From assembly GCF_014873535.1 (NCBI RefSeq), contig NZ_JADBEF010000001.1, forward strand, positions 5,332,001-5,396,000: DNA of 64,000 nucleotides, given 5' to 3'. The notes under the pieces are model-generated. The model was not told the DNA's origin and did not search any database. It saw only the letters and a list, made by a program, of their open reading frames with translations. Each line of letters opens with the position of its first letter. Position 1 is the first letter of the stretch. The stretch comes from Nonomuraea africana. Its GTDB lineage: Bacteria > Actinomycetota > Actinomycetes > Streptosporangiales > Streptosporangiaceae. Made by a program: the position numbers and the translations under genes. Below are positions 7,678-16,809 of this stretch, piece by piece.

Positions 7678-8578
7678 AGCGGACGGCGCCCTCGTGCAGG
7701 GGCACCGCCCCCGTGCCGATCGCGTAGCGCCGGTCGAGCCGGCCGCCGGGCGCGTCAGGGGCCTCCAGCCGGTCGCGGCTGGCGAACACGGTCTCGGTGA
7801 CGGAGAAGGCCACGTCGCCGGGGAGCCCCATCCGGCACACGAGGTAGCTGGGCGTGCCGATGGTGGGCACCGGGCCCGGCAGCTCGTACTCCTCGGCGGG
7901 GACGATGGCGCTCTCGTACAGCGGGCCGTACGCCCTGCGCAGCGGGGCGACCAGCGAGTCGAGCGGCAGCAACCTGATGGAGCGCCTGGCCCGCGCCAGC
8001 GCGGGCGTGGGCACGCCGCCCGACCAGAAGAAGGCGTCGACCCCGCCGGCCGCCAGCGTGGCGAGCGACTCGTCGAGGCCGAGCCTGAAGGTGCGGGCGG
8101 GCTCCCCGATCGGCGCCTTCGCCAGCACGCGCTCGGCGGTGAAGGCGGTGCCCGAGCCCTCCGCGCCGATCGACACCGCCCGCCCGGCGAGGTCCTCGAT
8201 CCGCTGGATGCCGGAGTCCGTGCGCACGACGAGATGGACGTAGTTCATGTACATCCTGGCCAGCGCGGAGACGCGGGTGCGGCGCACCCGCACCGCCTCG
8301 TCGGCGCTGTCGGCCAGGGACAGGCCGAGGTCGGCCCGGCCGTCGGCGAGCATCGCGAGGTTCTCGATGCTCGCGGCCGTCCTGACCACCCGTACGGCGA
8401 AGCCGCGCCGCCTCAGCTCCGTGGCGAGCCTGGCACCGAGCACTTCGTACGGGCCGCCGCTGGGCCCGGTGGCGAAGCGCAGCTCCGCGGGTGCGTCCGA
8501 ACCCGTCGCGCAGCCCGCCACGCACCCCGCGGCCAGGCCTGAGGCCATGGCGAGGAAGGCGCGGCGGGTGGAGGGCAT
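7655..8578 (-). CDS. TAXI family TRAP-type solute-binding lipoprotein, Tat-exported
   Basis: The 307-residue protein begins MPSTRRAFLAMASGLAAGC, combining a twin-arginine motif (STRRAFL) with a lipobox, so it is probably a Tat-exported lipoprotein. The mature part fits TAXI receptors (ATGPSGGPYEVLGARLA, IGAEGSGTAFTAERVL, VDAFFWSGGVPTPAL), which bind C4-dicarboxylates, glutamate or related acids. No TRAP permease gene is present nearby. A TTG three codons upstream (8587) is an alternative start. It lies head-to-tail with urtE and convergent with the sensor kinase, for which it could be a ligand-presenting partner. Confidence 0.85.
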   Translation of the reverse strand: MPSTRRAFLAMASGLAAGCVAGCATGSDAPAELRFATGPSGGPYEVLGARLATELRRRGFAVRVVRTAASIENLAMLADGRADLGLSLADSADEAVRVRRTRVSALARMYMNYVHLVVRTDSGIQRIEDLAGRAVSIGAEGSGTAFTAERVLAKAPIGEPARTFRLGLDESLATLAAGGVDAFFWSGGVPTPALARARRSIRLLPLDSLVAPLRRAYGPLYESAIVPAEEYELPGPVPTIGTPSYLVCRMGLPGDVAFSVTETVFASRDRLEAPDAPGGRLDRRYAIGTGAVPLHEGAVRYYRSVYG

Positions 8579-8596
8579 GCCCTCCAAGGTATCCGC

Positions 8597-9286
8597 TCAG
8601 ACGGCCAGCAGGCGGCTGACCTCCCCTCCGCGCAGTTCCTCCGCCGTGCCGGCGCGCACCACCTGGCCCGCGTCGAGGATGGCGAACCGGTCGGCCAGCC
8701 GCAGGGCGAGGTCGAGGTACTGCTCCACCAGCAGCACCGACAGGCCCGAGGCGTGCAGCCGGTCGATCGCCTCCTCGATCTCGATGACGATCGACGGCTG
8801 GATGCCCTCCGTCGGCGCGTCGAGGATCAGCAGGCGGGGCCTGGTCACCAGGGCCCTGGCGATGGCCAGTTGCTGTTGCCGGCCGCCCGAGAGGAATCCG
8901 GCGGGCCGCTTGAGCAGCGGCTTGAGCCTCGGGAAGATCTCCAGCGCCTCGTCGAGCGCCTCCTTCGGCCCTTTCGCCGCCTCCAGCGTGACCAGCAGGT
9001 TGCCGAGGACCGAGAGCTGGGGGAAGGTGTCGTGGCCCTGTGGGACGTAGGCCATGCCCAGCCGTACCCGCTCGTGGGGTTTGAGCCGCGTGATGTCGCG
9101 GCCCTCGAAGGTGACCGATCCGGCCGTGGCGGGCAGCACGCCCATCACGGTGTTGAGCAGCGTGGTCTTGCCGACGCCGGTGCGTCCCATCACGCAGACG
9201 AGCCGGCCTGGATCGACCTGGAGCGACACTCCGAACAGGACGCGTGCCCTGCCGTACCCCGACTCAAGATCCTGCACCGACAGCAT
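8597..9286 (-). CDS. urtE: urea ABC transporter ATPase UrtE-like, catalytic Glu missing
   Basis: The 229-residue ATPase (MLSVQDLESGYGRARVLFGV...) closely follows UrtE, the second ATPase of the urea importer UrtABCDE. Walker A is GRTGVGKT (34-41), the Q-loop is YVPQG, the signature is LSGGRQQQ and the family motif APTEGIQPS is present. The residue after the Walker B Asp is Ala (LILDAPTEG, A157) where ABC ATPases need Glu, so ATP hydrolysis should be crippled. Only a scrap of urtD remains upstream and urtA, urtB and urtC are absent. The gene is therefore probably decaying, despite an intact frame. Confidence 0.8.
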   Translation of the reverse strand: MLSVQDLESGYGRARVLFGVSLQVDPGRLVCVMGRTGVGKTTLLNTVMGVLPATAGSVTFEGRDITRLKPHERVRLGMAYVPQGHDTFPQLSVLGNLLVTLEAAKGPKEALDEALEIFPRLKPLLKRPAGFLSGGRQQQLAIARALVTRPRLLILDAPTEGIQPSIVIEIEEAIDRLHASGLSVLLVEQYLDLALRLADRFAILDAGQVVRAGTAEELRGGEVSRLLAV

Positions 9287-9436
9287 CGATCGGCCTCCTT
9301 CCGGGATGGACCTCCTGGACGCGCGGGTCGGCGCGGACGATCTCGTGCTCCTTCCTCCCCACCAGGCACTGCCCCGCGAGAAAACGTGCCCCGCCGTCGG
9401 CTCGGTCAACCCGGTGACCACGTCGATGAGCGCGAC
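9287..9436 (-). pseudogene. urtD remnant (urea ABC transporter ATPase), internally deleted and frameshifted
   Basis: One frame reads VALIDVVTGLTEPTAGHVFSRG, the segment after Walker A of UrtD. The adjacent frame continues GQCLVGRKEHEIVR, the next UrtD block, then jumps directly to ADPRVQEVHPGR, which resembles the UrtD C-terminus. Walker A itself, the signature and Walker B are gone. The scrap ends where urtE begins, the native gene order urtD-urtE. The reading is by recognition of family motifs, without alignment software. Confidence 0.75.
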
Positions 9437-9543
9437 ACACACCGCCCTTTCCTCCTCACCGAGATATGCCCAGGAGGGGGATCGGGCCTGATTTCGCAGG
9501 TAGGTCGCGAACGTTGATGAAGCATGACGCAGGCCTGCGCGCA

Positions 9544-9572
9544 CTTGTCCAGACAAGCTGTGCACGCTTGTC
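9544..9572. promoter_or_regulatory. candidate operator with three half-sites
   Basis: CTTGTC (9544-9549) and GACAAG (9552-9557) form a perfect palindrome around CA. GACAAGC (9552-9558) also pairs with GCTTGTC (9566-9572) across 7 nt. The CTTGTC-N2-GACAAG layout resembles operators of GntR/HutC-type repressors. It sits in the gap between the urt remnant and the EEP hydrolase, about 100 nt before the latter's start. No GntR gene is in the window. Confidence 0.45.
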
Positions 9573-9669
9573 CAGCTGGAGATGGCAACGGGCTAGCCAG
9601 ACTGTGTACATCTGGTCTTTACTTGCCCGCGAGACGCTTCTCCCGCTCATCTACGGACAAGGAGCCTCC

Positions 9670-11205
9670 ATGCGCCTCGCCATCGCCGCCCTCACGGCTC
9701 TGGCCCTCACCGCCACGCCCGCGGCCGCCTGGGCCGCCCCCGACGGCACGCTGACCCCCGCCTCCGCCTCGGTGACGGCGGGCGATCCGATCACGTTCAC
9801 CTACTCCACCCCCGCGCCCGACCCGAAGAACTGGATCGGCCTCTACACCGACCCGGGCAACGGCCCCGTCGACCAGAAGTACGTCGGACCCTCGCTGAAG
9901 TGGGTCTACATCCCAGGCGGCAGCGGCACGGCCAAGCTCGACACCGACGGGCTCGAGCCCGGCGACTACGTCGCCTACGCCCTGGCCAAGGACGGCTATG
10001 CCTGGCTCGCCCAGCCCGCCAAGCTGAGGATCGTGAGCAACGAACCCATCCGCTTCGTCACGCGGTCGATCCCACTGCGCAACGCCCGCGCCAGGAGCCC
10101 GTACACGGCCACCGTCCGCGGGCTGGTCAGGGGCGCGGTCTCCGGCTTCCGCAAGGTCGCGGGCCCCGACTGGCTGACCGTCGGCCAGGACGGCACGATC
10201 ACCGGCACCCCGCCCGCCGCGGCCGCGGCCAAGACGGCCACCGCCACCGTCGAGGTGAAGGGCGCCGCGGGCGACAGCGCCACCGCGGACGTCAGCCTCG
10301 AGGTCAGGCCGCCCGGCGCGCCGCTGGTGCCCGAGCTCAAGACGCTGAGCTGGAACCTCTGGCACGGTGGCAGCCAGGTGCGCGGCGGCAGGGAGAAGCA
10401 GCTGAAGTTCCTGCTCGACCGCGACGTCGACGTGGTCGGCTTCCAGGAGAGCAGCGGCACCTCGGCCAAGGATCTCGGCGAGGCGCTCGGCTGGGACTAC
10501 TACCAGGCAGGCGCCGACCTCGGCTTCATCAGCCGCTACCCGATCACGTCGCGCGGCCCGCTGCCGTCGGAGTCGGGCCTGCCCGGCTCGAACGTGAAGA
10601 TCGCGATCGACGAGCGCCGCGGCACCGAGGTGTCGGTATGGAACGTCCATCTCGGCTACACCCCCTACGGCCCCTACGACGCGTGCTTCGGCAAGTACTC
10701 GATCGACCGGCTGATGGCCAGGGAGGCGCAGTCGGGCCGCACCCCGCAGATCCAGAACGTCGTCAAGGCGATGGCCGCCGACCTGGAGTCCGCCGACCGC
10801 ACCCCCGTGCTGCTCATGGGCGACTTCAACGCCCCCTCGCACCTCGACTGGACCCCCGCCACCAGGAAGTGCGGCTACGACTCGGTGGCCTGGCCCACCT
10901 CCGTCGTCCCCGAGCAGGCCGGGCTGCGCGACTCCTTCCGCGTCGCCCACCCCGACCCCGTCGCCGAGCCCGGCATCACCTGGTCGCCGGTCTACCCCAC
11001 GTTCACCGGCGGCTACGGGCACGACTCCCACAAGGGCGAGCCCGAACCCCAGGACCGCATCGACTTCATCCACTACAAGGGCGGCCTCGAGGTGGCGAGC
11101 TCGGCCGCGGTGGTCGAGGGCACGCCCGCCGCGATCCCGAACCACAAGGACAACGCCTGGACCTCCGACCACGCGGCGGTGCTGACGGTGTTCACGCTCT
11201 CGTAG
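9670..11205 (+). CDS. secreted endonuclease/exonuclease/phosphatase family protein
   Basis: The 511-residue protein starts with a Sec signal peptide (MRLAIAALTALALTATPAAAWA). An N-terminal Ig-like region (about 25-120) and a second beta-rich region (about 125-215) precede the EEP catalytic domain. That domain has TLSWNLWHGG, VGFQES, VWNVHL, LLMGDFNAPSH, DRIDFIHYK and the terminal SDHAAVL. These are the metal-binding and catalytic His/Asp motifs of DNase I-like phosphoesterases. ATG 9670 follows an AAGGAG ribosome site. Substrate (extracellular nucleic acid, phosphoester or sphingomyelin-type lipid) is open. Confidence 0.88.
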   Translation: MRLAIAALTALALTATPAAAWAAPDGTLTPASASVTAGDPITFTYSTPAPDPKNWIGLYTDPGNGPVDQKYVGPSLKWVYIPGGSGTAKLDTDGLEPGDYVAYALAKDGYAWLAQPAKLRIVSNEPIRFVTRSIPLRNARARSPYTATVRGLVRGAVSGFRKVAGPDWLTVGQDGTITGTPPAAAAAKTATATVEVKGAAGDSATADVSLEVRPPGAPLVPELKTLSWNLWHGGSQVRGGREKQLKFLLDRDVDVVGFQESSGTSAKDLGEALGWDYYQAGADLGFISRYPITSRGPLPSESGLPGSNVKIAIDERRGTEVSVWNVHLGYTPYGPYDACFGKYSIDRLMAREAQSGRTPQIQNVVKAMAADLESADRTPVLLMGDFNAPSHLDWTPATRKCGYDSVAWPTSVVPEQAGLRDSFRVAHPDPVAEPGITWSPVYPTFTGGYGHDSHKGEPEPQDRIDFIHYKGGLEVASSAAVVEGTPAAIPNHKDNAWTSDHAAVLTVFTLS

Positions 11206-11256
11206 CCCGAAACCTCGCCGACATGGTCGCGCAACGCCCAGGAAACCGCGCGTTCC

Positions 11257-11262
11257 TAGTGT
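11257..11262 (+). promoter_or_regulatory. -10 element of urease operon (leaderless start)
   Basis: TAGTGT lies 6 nt before the ureA ATG, the spacing expected when transcription begins on the start codon. No Shine-Dalgarno precedes ureA. The -35 is not obvious. Confidence 0.4.
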
Positions 11263-11268
11263 CCGGCC

Positions 11269-11571
11269 ATGCGGCTTACCCCACACGAGCAGGAACGACT
11301 GCTCATCCACGTCGCCGCCGGCGTCGCGCGCGACCGCCGGGCCAGAGGCCTGCGGCTCAACCACCCCGAGGCCACCGCGCTCATCGCGTCGTTCCTGATG
11401 GAGGGGGCCAGGGACGGACGCACCGTCGCCGACCTGATGCAGGCGGGCCGGCAGGTGCTGGCCCGCGCCGACGTCATGGACGGCGTGCCGGAGATGCTGG
11501 AGTCGGTGCAGGTCGAGGCGACCTTCCCGGACGGCACCAAGCTGGTCACCGTCCACCGGCCGATCCCGTGA
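11269..11571 (+). CDS. ureA: urease gamma subunit
   Basis: The 100-residue protein (MRLTPHEQERLLIHVAAGVA...) is the standard small gamma subunit. It ends with the conserved MLESVQVEATFPDGTKLVTVHRPI. It assembles with UreB and UreC into the cytosolic nickel urease that splits urea to ammonia and carbamate. It is first in a tight ureABCFGD operon, and its TGA overlaps the GTG of ureB. No ribosome-binding site is visible; a -10-like TAGTGT 6 nt upstream suggests a leaderless mRNA. Confidence 0.97.
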   Translation: MRLTPHEQERLLIHVAAGVARDRRARGLRLNHPEATALIASFLMEGARDGRTVADLMQAGRQVLARADVMDGVPEMLESVQVEATFPDGTKLVTVHRPIP

Positions 11572-11871
11572 TCCCCGGCGAGTACGAGCACCCGTCAGGC
11601 GCCCTCCCGCTGAACCCGGGACGGCCGCGCCTGACGGTGCGCGTGGTCAACACCGCCGACCGGCCGATCCAGGTCGGCTCGCACTACCACTTCTCCGCGG
11701 CCAATCCCGGGCTCGACTTCGACAGGAAGGCGGCCTGGGGCATGCGTCTCGACGTCCCCGCCGGCACCGCGGTCAGGTTCGAGCCCGGCGTCGAGCGCGA
11801 CGTGACGCTCGTGCCCCTGGCGGGGCGGCGGATCGTGCCGGGACTGCGTCCCGAGTGGGCGGGGCCGCTCG

Positions 11872-11879
<8 letters not shown>
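11568..11879 (+). CDS. ureB: urease beta subunit
   Basis: The 103-residue protein (MIPGEYEHPSGALPLNPGRP...) has the beta-subunit hallmarks NTADRPIQVGSHYHFSAANPGLDFDR and GTAVRFEPG. The start is GTG at 11568, overlapping the ureA stop by GTGA; the gene in turn overlaps the ureC start (ATG 11872) by 8 nt. This chained overlap implies translational coupling and matched stoichiometry. Separate gamma and beta genes are the usual actinobacterial arrangement. Confidence 0.96.
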
Positions 11880-13569
<1,690 letters not shown>

Positions 13570-13590
13570 TGCGCGGGTGATGAGCTTCCG

Positions 13591-14352
13591 ATGAGCGCCG
13601 CCACCCTGCTTCTGCTCGCCGACTCGCGCCTGCCCGCCGGTGGCCACGCCCACTCGGGCGGGGCGGAGCAGGCGGTCAGGACGGGGGCCGTCCACGACCT
13701 GACGTCGCTGCGCGCCTTCTTCTCGGGCCGCCTCCACACGGCGGGCCTGATCGCGGCGGGCCTCGCGGCCGCGGCCTGCCGTACCGCCCAGCTTCCGGCA
13801 GCCTCCCCCGAAGAACCCCAGCCAGCCTCCAGCGGGGTGGGCTCCCGGCCCACGACCACGTCGGCTGGGCAGACCGGGCCGAGCGGCGCCCCATCCGCCC
13901 CCATGACCTGGCCCGACCTCGACGCCGAGGCCGACGCGCTCACCGCCTCCCCCGCCCAGCGCGAGGCCAACCGGCAGCAGGGCAGGCTCCTGCTCAGGGT
14001 CGCCAGACGCGTGTGGCCGTCACCGGTGCTGGAGGAGCTGGCGCGCGCCGTACCGAACCCCCATCACCCCGTCGCCCTCGGCGCGGTGGCGCACGCGGCG
14101 GGGGCGACGCCGGCCGAGGCCGCCCTGGCGGCCGCCTACCACGCGGTGGCGGGACCGGCCACGGCCGCGGTGCGCCTGCTCGGCCTGGACCCCGTCGAGG
14201 TGCACCGCCTGCTCGCCGACCTCGCCCCCGACCTGGAGGCCGTGGCCGGAAGGGCGGCGGCGGCCGACCGACCGCCCGCCACGTCCGCCCCGGCACTCGA
14301 CCTGCTGGCCGAACGGCATACGCGGGCCGACCTCAGGCTCTTCGTCTCCTAG
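13591..14352 (+). CDS. ureF: urease accessory protein UreF with low-complexity insert
   Basis: UreF acts with UreD/H and UreG to deliver nickel into apo-urease. The 253-residue protein has the conserved opening LLLLADSRLPAGGHAHSGG and the helical repeats of the family (REANRQQGRLLLRVAR, HPVALGAVAHAAG). Residues about 66-106 are a Pro/Ser/Thr/Gly-rich stretch (for example PEEPQPASSGVGSRP) absent from typical UreF, which makes the protein longer than usual. The insert falls in a loop before the DLDAEADAL segment and keeps the frame. The core looks functional. Confidence 0.9.
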   Translation: MSAATLLLLADSRLPAGGHAHSGGAEQAVRTGAVHDLTSLRAFFSGRLHTAGLIAAGLAAAACRTAQLPAASPEEPQPASSGVGSRPTTTSAGQTGPSGAPSAPMTWPDLDAEADALTASPAQREANRQQGRLLLRVARRVWPSPVLEELARAVPNPHHPVALGAVAHAAGATPAEAALAAAYHAVAGPATAAVRLLGLDPVEVHRLLADLAPDLEAVAGRAAAADRPPATSAPALDLLAERHTRADLRLFVS

Positions 14353-14364
14353 GAAAGGATCGCC

Positions 14365-15036
14365 ATGGGCGCCAACCACGAGGATCACCACCACGCACCC
14401 GACGGCCACGGTCGCGCCCTGCGCCTGGGCGTCGGCGGGCCGGTCGGCAGCGGCAAGACGGCCCTGGTCGCGGCGCTCTGCCGGGCGCTCGGCCCTGAGC
14501 TGCGCCTCGGCGTGGTGACCAACGACATCTACACCACCGAGGACGCCGACTTCCTGCGCAGGGCGGGCGTGCTCGACCCCGAACGCATCCTCGCCGTGGA
14601 GACCGGCTGCTGCCCGCACACCGCGATCCGCGACGACATCGCCGCCAACCTCGACGCGGTGGAGACGCTGGAGGAGCGGTTCGGCCCACTCGACCTGGTG
14701 ATCGTGGAGAGCGGCGGGGACAACCTGACGGCGACGTTCAGCAGGGGGCTGGCCGACGCGCAGATCTTCGTGCTGGACGTCTCGGGCGGGGACAAGGTGC
14801 CGCGCAAGGGCGGCCCGGGCGTCACGACGGCCGACCTGCTCGTGGTCAACAAGACCGACCTGGCGCCGCTGGTGGGCGCGGACCTCGGCGTGATGGAGCG
14901 AGACGCGGCGGCCGTACGGGAGGGCAGGCCGGTGCTGTTCACCTCCATCAGGCGGGACGGCGGCGCGAGCGAGGTGGCGTCGTGGGTCGCGGAACGGGTC
15001 CACGCCTGGTCCCACGAGCACACCCCTGTCGCCTGA
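14365..15036 (+). CDS. ureG: urease accessory GTPase UreG
   Basis: The 223-residue SIMIBI GTPase couples GTP hydrolysis to nickel insertion. Its P-loop is GPVGSGKT (25-32), a metal-binding Cys-Pro-His lies in ETGCCPHTAI, the switch region is ESGGDNLTATFS and the base motif is NKTDLA. The N-terminus has a short His-rich nickel-handling stretch (HEDHHH). The start ATG 14365 follows AGGAAAGGA. The stop overlaps the ureD ATG (TGATG). Confidence 0.97.
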   Translation: MGANHEDHHHAPDGHGRALRLGVGGPVGSGKTALVAALCRALGPELRLGVVTNDIYTTEDADFLRRAGVLDPERILAVETGCCPHTAIRDDIAANLDAVETLEERFGPLDLVIVESGGDNLTATFSRGLADAQIFVLDVSGGDKVPRKGGPGVTTADLLVVNKTDLAPLVGADLGVMERDAAAVREGRPVLFTSIRRDGGASEVASWVAERVHAWSHEHTPVA

Positions 15037-16103
15037 TGCAACCCACCCCGGCCACCCGACCCCCTCACCCCCCTCCGGCCGCCCAGCCGACACCCACCTT
15101 CGCATCGGACCCGTCTTCGAAACCGGGACTCGCGTCGAGCCTGCGGGTGGCGTCAGGCGGCGGGGTGGGGCGGCGGGCGATGCGGGCCAGTGCGGTCGTG
15201 GCCACCGCGTTGTCAGGCGGACGGACCATCCTCCCCGTCCTGCGCTCCGACCCGCCGCTCACGCTGCGCCAGACGGACCCGCACACCGTCCATCTGGTCT
15301 CCACGGCGGCGGGCCCGCTCGGCGGCGACCACCTCGCACTCGACCTGGACGTCGCGCCCGGCACCCACCTCGAGATCGGCTCGATCGCGAGCACGCTGGT
15401 ACTGCCGGGCGAGGGCGAGTCGCTCTTCGTGGTCACCGCCCGCGTCGGGGAGGGCGCGCTCCTGTCGTTCACCCCCGAACCGACCGTGCTGGCCGCCGGT
15501 TGCGCGCACCGGATGGAGGTGCGCCTCACGCTGGCCGAGGGCGCGCGGGTCCGCTGGCGCGAGGAGATCGTCTTCGGCCGGTACGGCGAGGCGCCCGGCC
15601 GCTGCGTCGCCAGGTTCGACGCCACGGTGGAGGGACGCCCGTTGTTGCGCCAGGAGCTCGCCATCGGCGACCCCGCGCTCGACGGCTCCCCAGCGGTCTA
15701 CGGTCCAGCCCGCTGCATCGGCACCACCCTCCTCACCGCTCCCCCACACCGAACCACCCCGGAGATCTCCCCTACCGCACTGCCCATAGAGAAAATCCCC
15801 GCCGGGGACGCCGCCTCAGCGATCATCTCTTCGGAGGACATCGCCTGGGGAGGTGTTGCTCCCGAGGGTGTTGCTCCGGGGAGTGCCACACCGGGGAGTG
15901 CCATCACACCGGGGAGTGCCACTTCGGGAGGTGTCGCTTCAGGGGGTGTCGCTTTGAAGAGTGGCGCCGGGGGGAGCGTCGTCGCGGAGGGCGTGGCCGT
16001 GCTGCCGTTGGCGGGGCCTGGGGTGCTCGTCTCCGCCCTCGCCGCCGACGCGGTCGAGCTGCGCCGCCGCCTAGACTGGGGCGAGGCTCAAACCGCCTGG
16101 TGA
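15036..16103 (+). CDS. ureD: urease accessory protein UreD/UreH with repeat insert
   Basis: UreD is the scaffold that binds apo-urease and receives UreFG. The 355-residue protein has the family core from about residue 47 (RRAMRASAVVATALSGGRT, STAAGPLGGDHL, EPTVLAAGCAHRM). The C-terminal block GPGVLVSALAADAVELRRRL completes it. Between them residues about 237-318 are a Gly/Ala/Ser/Val-rich imperfect repeat (GVAPEG, PGSATPGSAITPGSAT, GGVASGGVA) not found in ordinary UreD. The first about 45 residues are also Pro-rich and non-conserved. It overlaps the ureG stop by one base. Confidence 0.88.
   Translation: MQPTPATRPPHPPPAAQPTPTFASDPSSKPGLASSLRVASGGGVGRRAMRASAVVATALSGGRTILPVLRSDPPLTLRQTDPHTVHLVSTAAGPLGGDHLALDLDVAPGTHLEIGSIASTLVLPGEGESLFVVTARVGEGALLSFTPEPTVLAAGCAHRMEVRLTLAEGARVRWREEIVFGRYGEAPGRCVARFDATVEGRPLLRQELAIGDPALDGSPAVYGPARCIGTTLLTAPPHRTTPEISPTALPIEKIPAGDAASAIISSEDIAWGGVAPEGVAPGSATPGSAITPGSATSGGVASGGVALKSGAGGSVVAEGVAVLPLAGPGVLVSALAADAVELRRRLDWGEAQTAW
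15847..15955 (+). repeat. in-frame minisatellite inside ureD
   Basis: CCGGGGAGTGCCA occurs at 15876, 15891 and 15909, and related GGTGT-C-GCT units lie at both flanks. The array encodes the Gly/Ser/Ala-rich insert of UreD and keeps the reading frame. It looks like slippage-grown repeat DNA inside an accessory-protein gene. Confidence 0.8.
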
Positions 16104-16247
16104 CCCCCCAGACGCCCAGCCCACCGCTCACGCGAACCCAAAGCATGGCAACAGGAGGCGGCTCCCGGAAGATCCCCAGGAGGCGGTCCCGAGAGAGGGT
16201 CAGGAAGCGTCCAGGTGGTGGCTCAGGGTGCCATCCCCGGAGGTTGC

Positions 16248-16709
16248 TCAGGCCGGGGTGGGGAGCTGGGGCCAGGTGGAGTCCAGGGCGCGGACCGCTG
16301 CCACGAGTGGTGCCAGTTCCGGGTGTCGTTCGGCCTCGTCCAGCGCCTCCTGCAGCGCCTTGTCGTTGGTCGGACGCGCCCTCTCGAGCAGCTCCCGCCC
16401 CGAGGCGGTCACATCGGTGTAGATGCCGCGCCGATCCGTCGCGCACAGGTACCGCGTCAGCAGCCCCCGGTCCTCCAGCCGCGCCACCAGCCTGGTCGTC
16501 GCGCTCTGGCTGAGCCCCAGCGCGTCGGCGAGCTGGTTCATTCTCAGGTGCCCGCCCTCCCCCGAGTGCTGCCCGCTGAGCAGCAGCATCGCCGAGAACT
16601 CGCGCACGCTGAGCTCGTGCGCCGTCTGCAGAGCGCGCTCGACATGGGCGTCGATCCGGTTGTGCAGCGCGGACAGCGTGCACCAGCTCTGCGCGAGAAG
16701 GTTCGACAT
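16248..16709 (-). CDS. MarR family regulator
   Basis: The 153-residue protein is a winged-helix MarR regulator. The recognition region is LRMNQLADALGLSQSATTRLVARLEDRGLL and the wing is RYLCATDRRGIYTDVTASGRELL. It diverges from an MFS efflux gene across a 100-nt region that contains inverted repeats, the classical layout for a ligand-released repressor of an exporter. The start ATG 16709 gives a normal N-terminus (MSNLLAQSWCTLSALHNRID). Confidence 0.9.
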   Translation of the reverse strand: MSNLLAQSWCTLSALHNRIDAHVERALQTAHELSVREFSAMLLLSGQHSGEGGHLRMNQLADALGLSQSATTRLVARLEDRGLLTRYLCATDRRGIYTDVTASGRELLERARPTNDKALQEALDEAERHPELAPLVAAVRALDSTWPQLPTPA

Positions 16710-16731
16710 GCCTCCAGGATACCTCCACCAC

Positions 16732-16762
16732 GCAAAAGCACGCGTTTGCATTAACCCGCGTG
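16732..16762. promoter_or_regulatory. operator region between marR and MFS gene
   Basis: Nested inverted repeats are present: GCAAA (16732-16736)/TTTGC (16745-16749) and CACGCG (16739-16744)/CGCGTG (16757-16762). They lie in the shared divergent promoter and are the best candidates for the MarR binding site. Confidence 0.5.
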
Positions 16763-16809
16763 TGCAATTATTGTGAGCGCATTCCACTCTTCTACTCGGG
16801 GGATCTGAC

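Noticed and set aside
9552..9572. PhoP box ahead of the EEP hydrolase
   Set aside because: There are no GTTCACC-type direct repeats; the sequence is an inverted repeat of another type.
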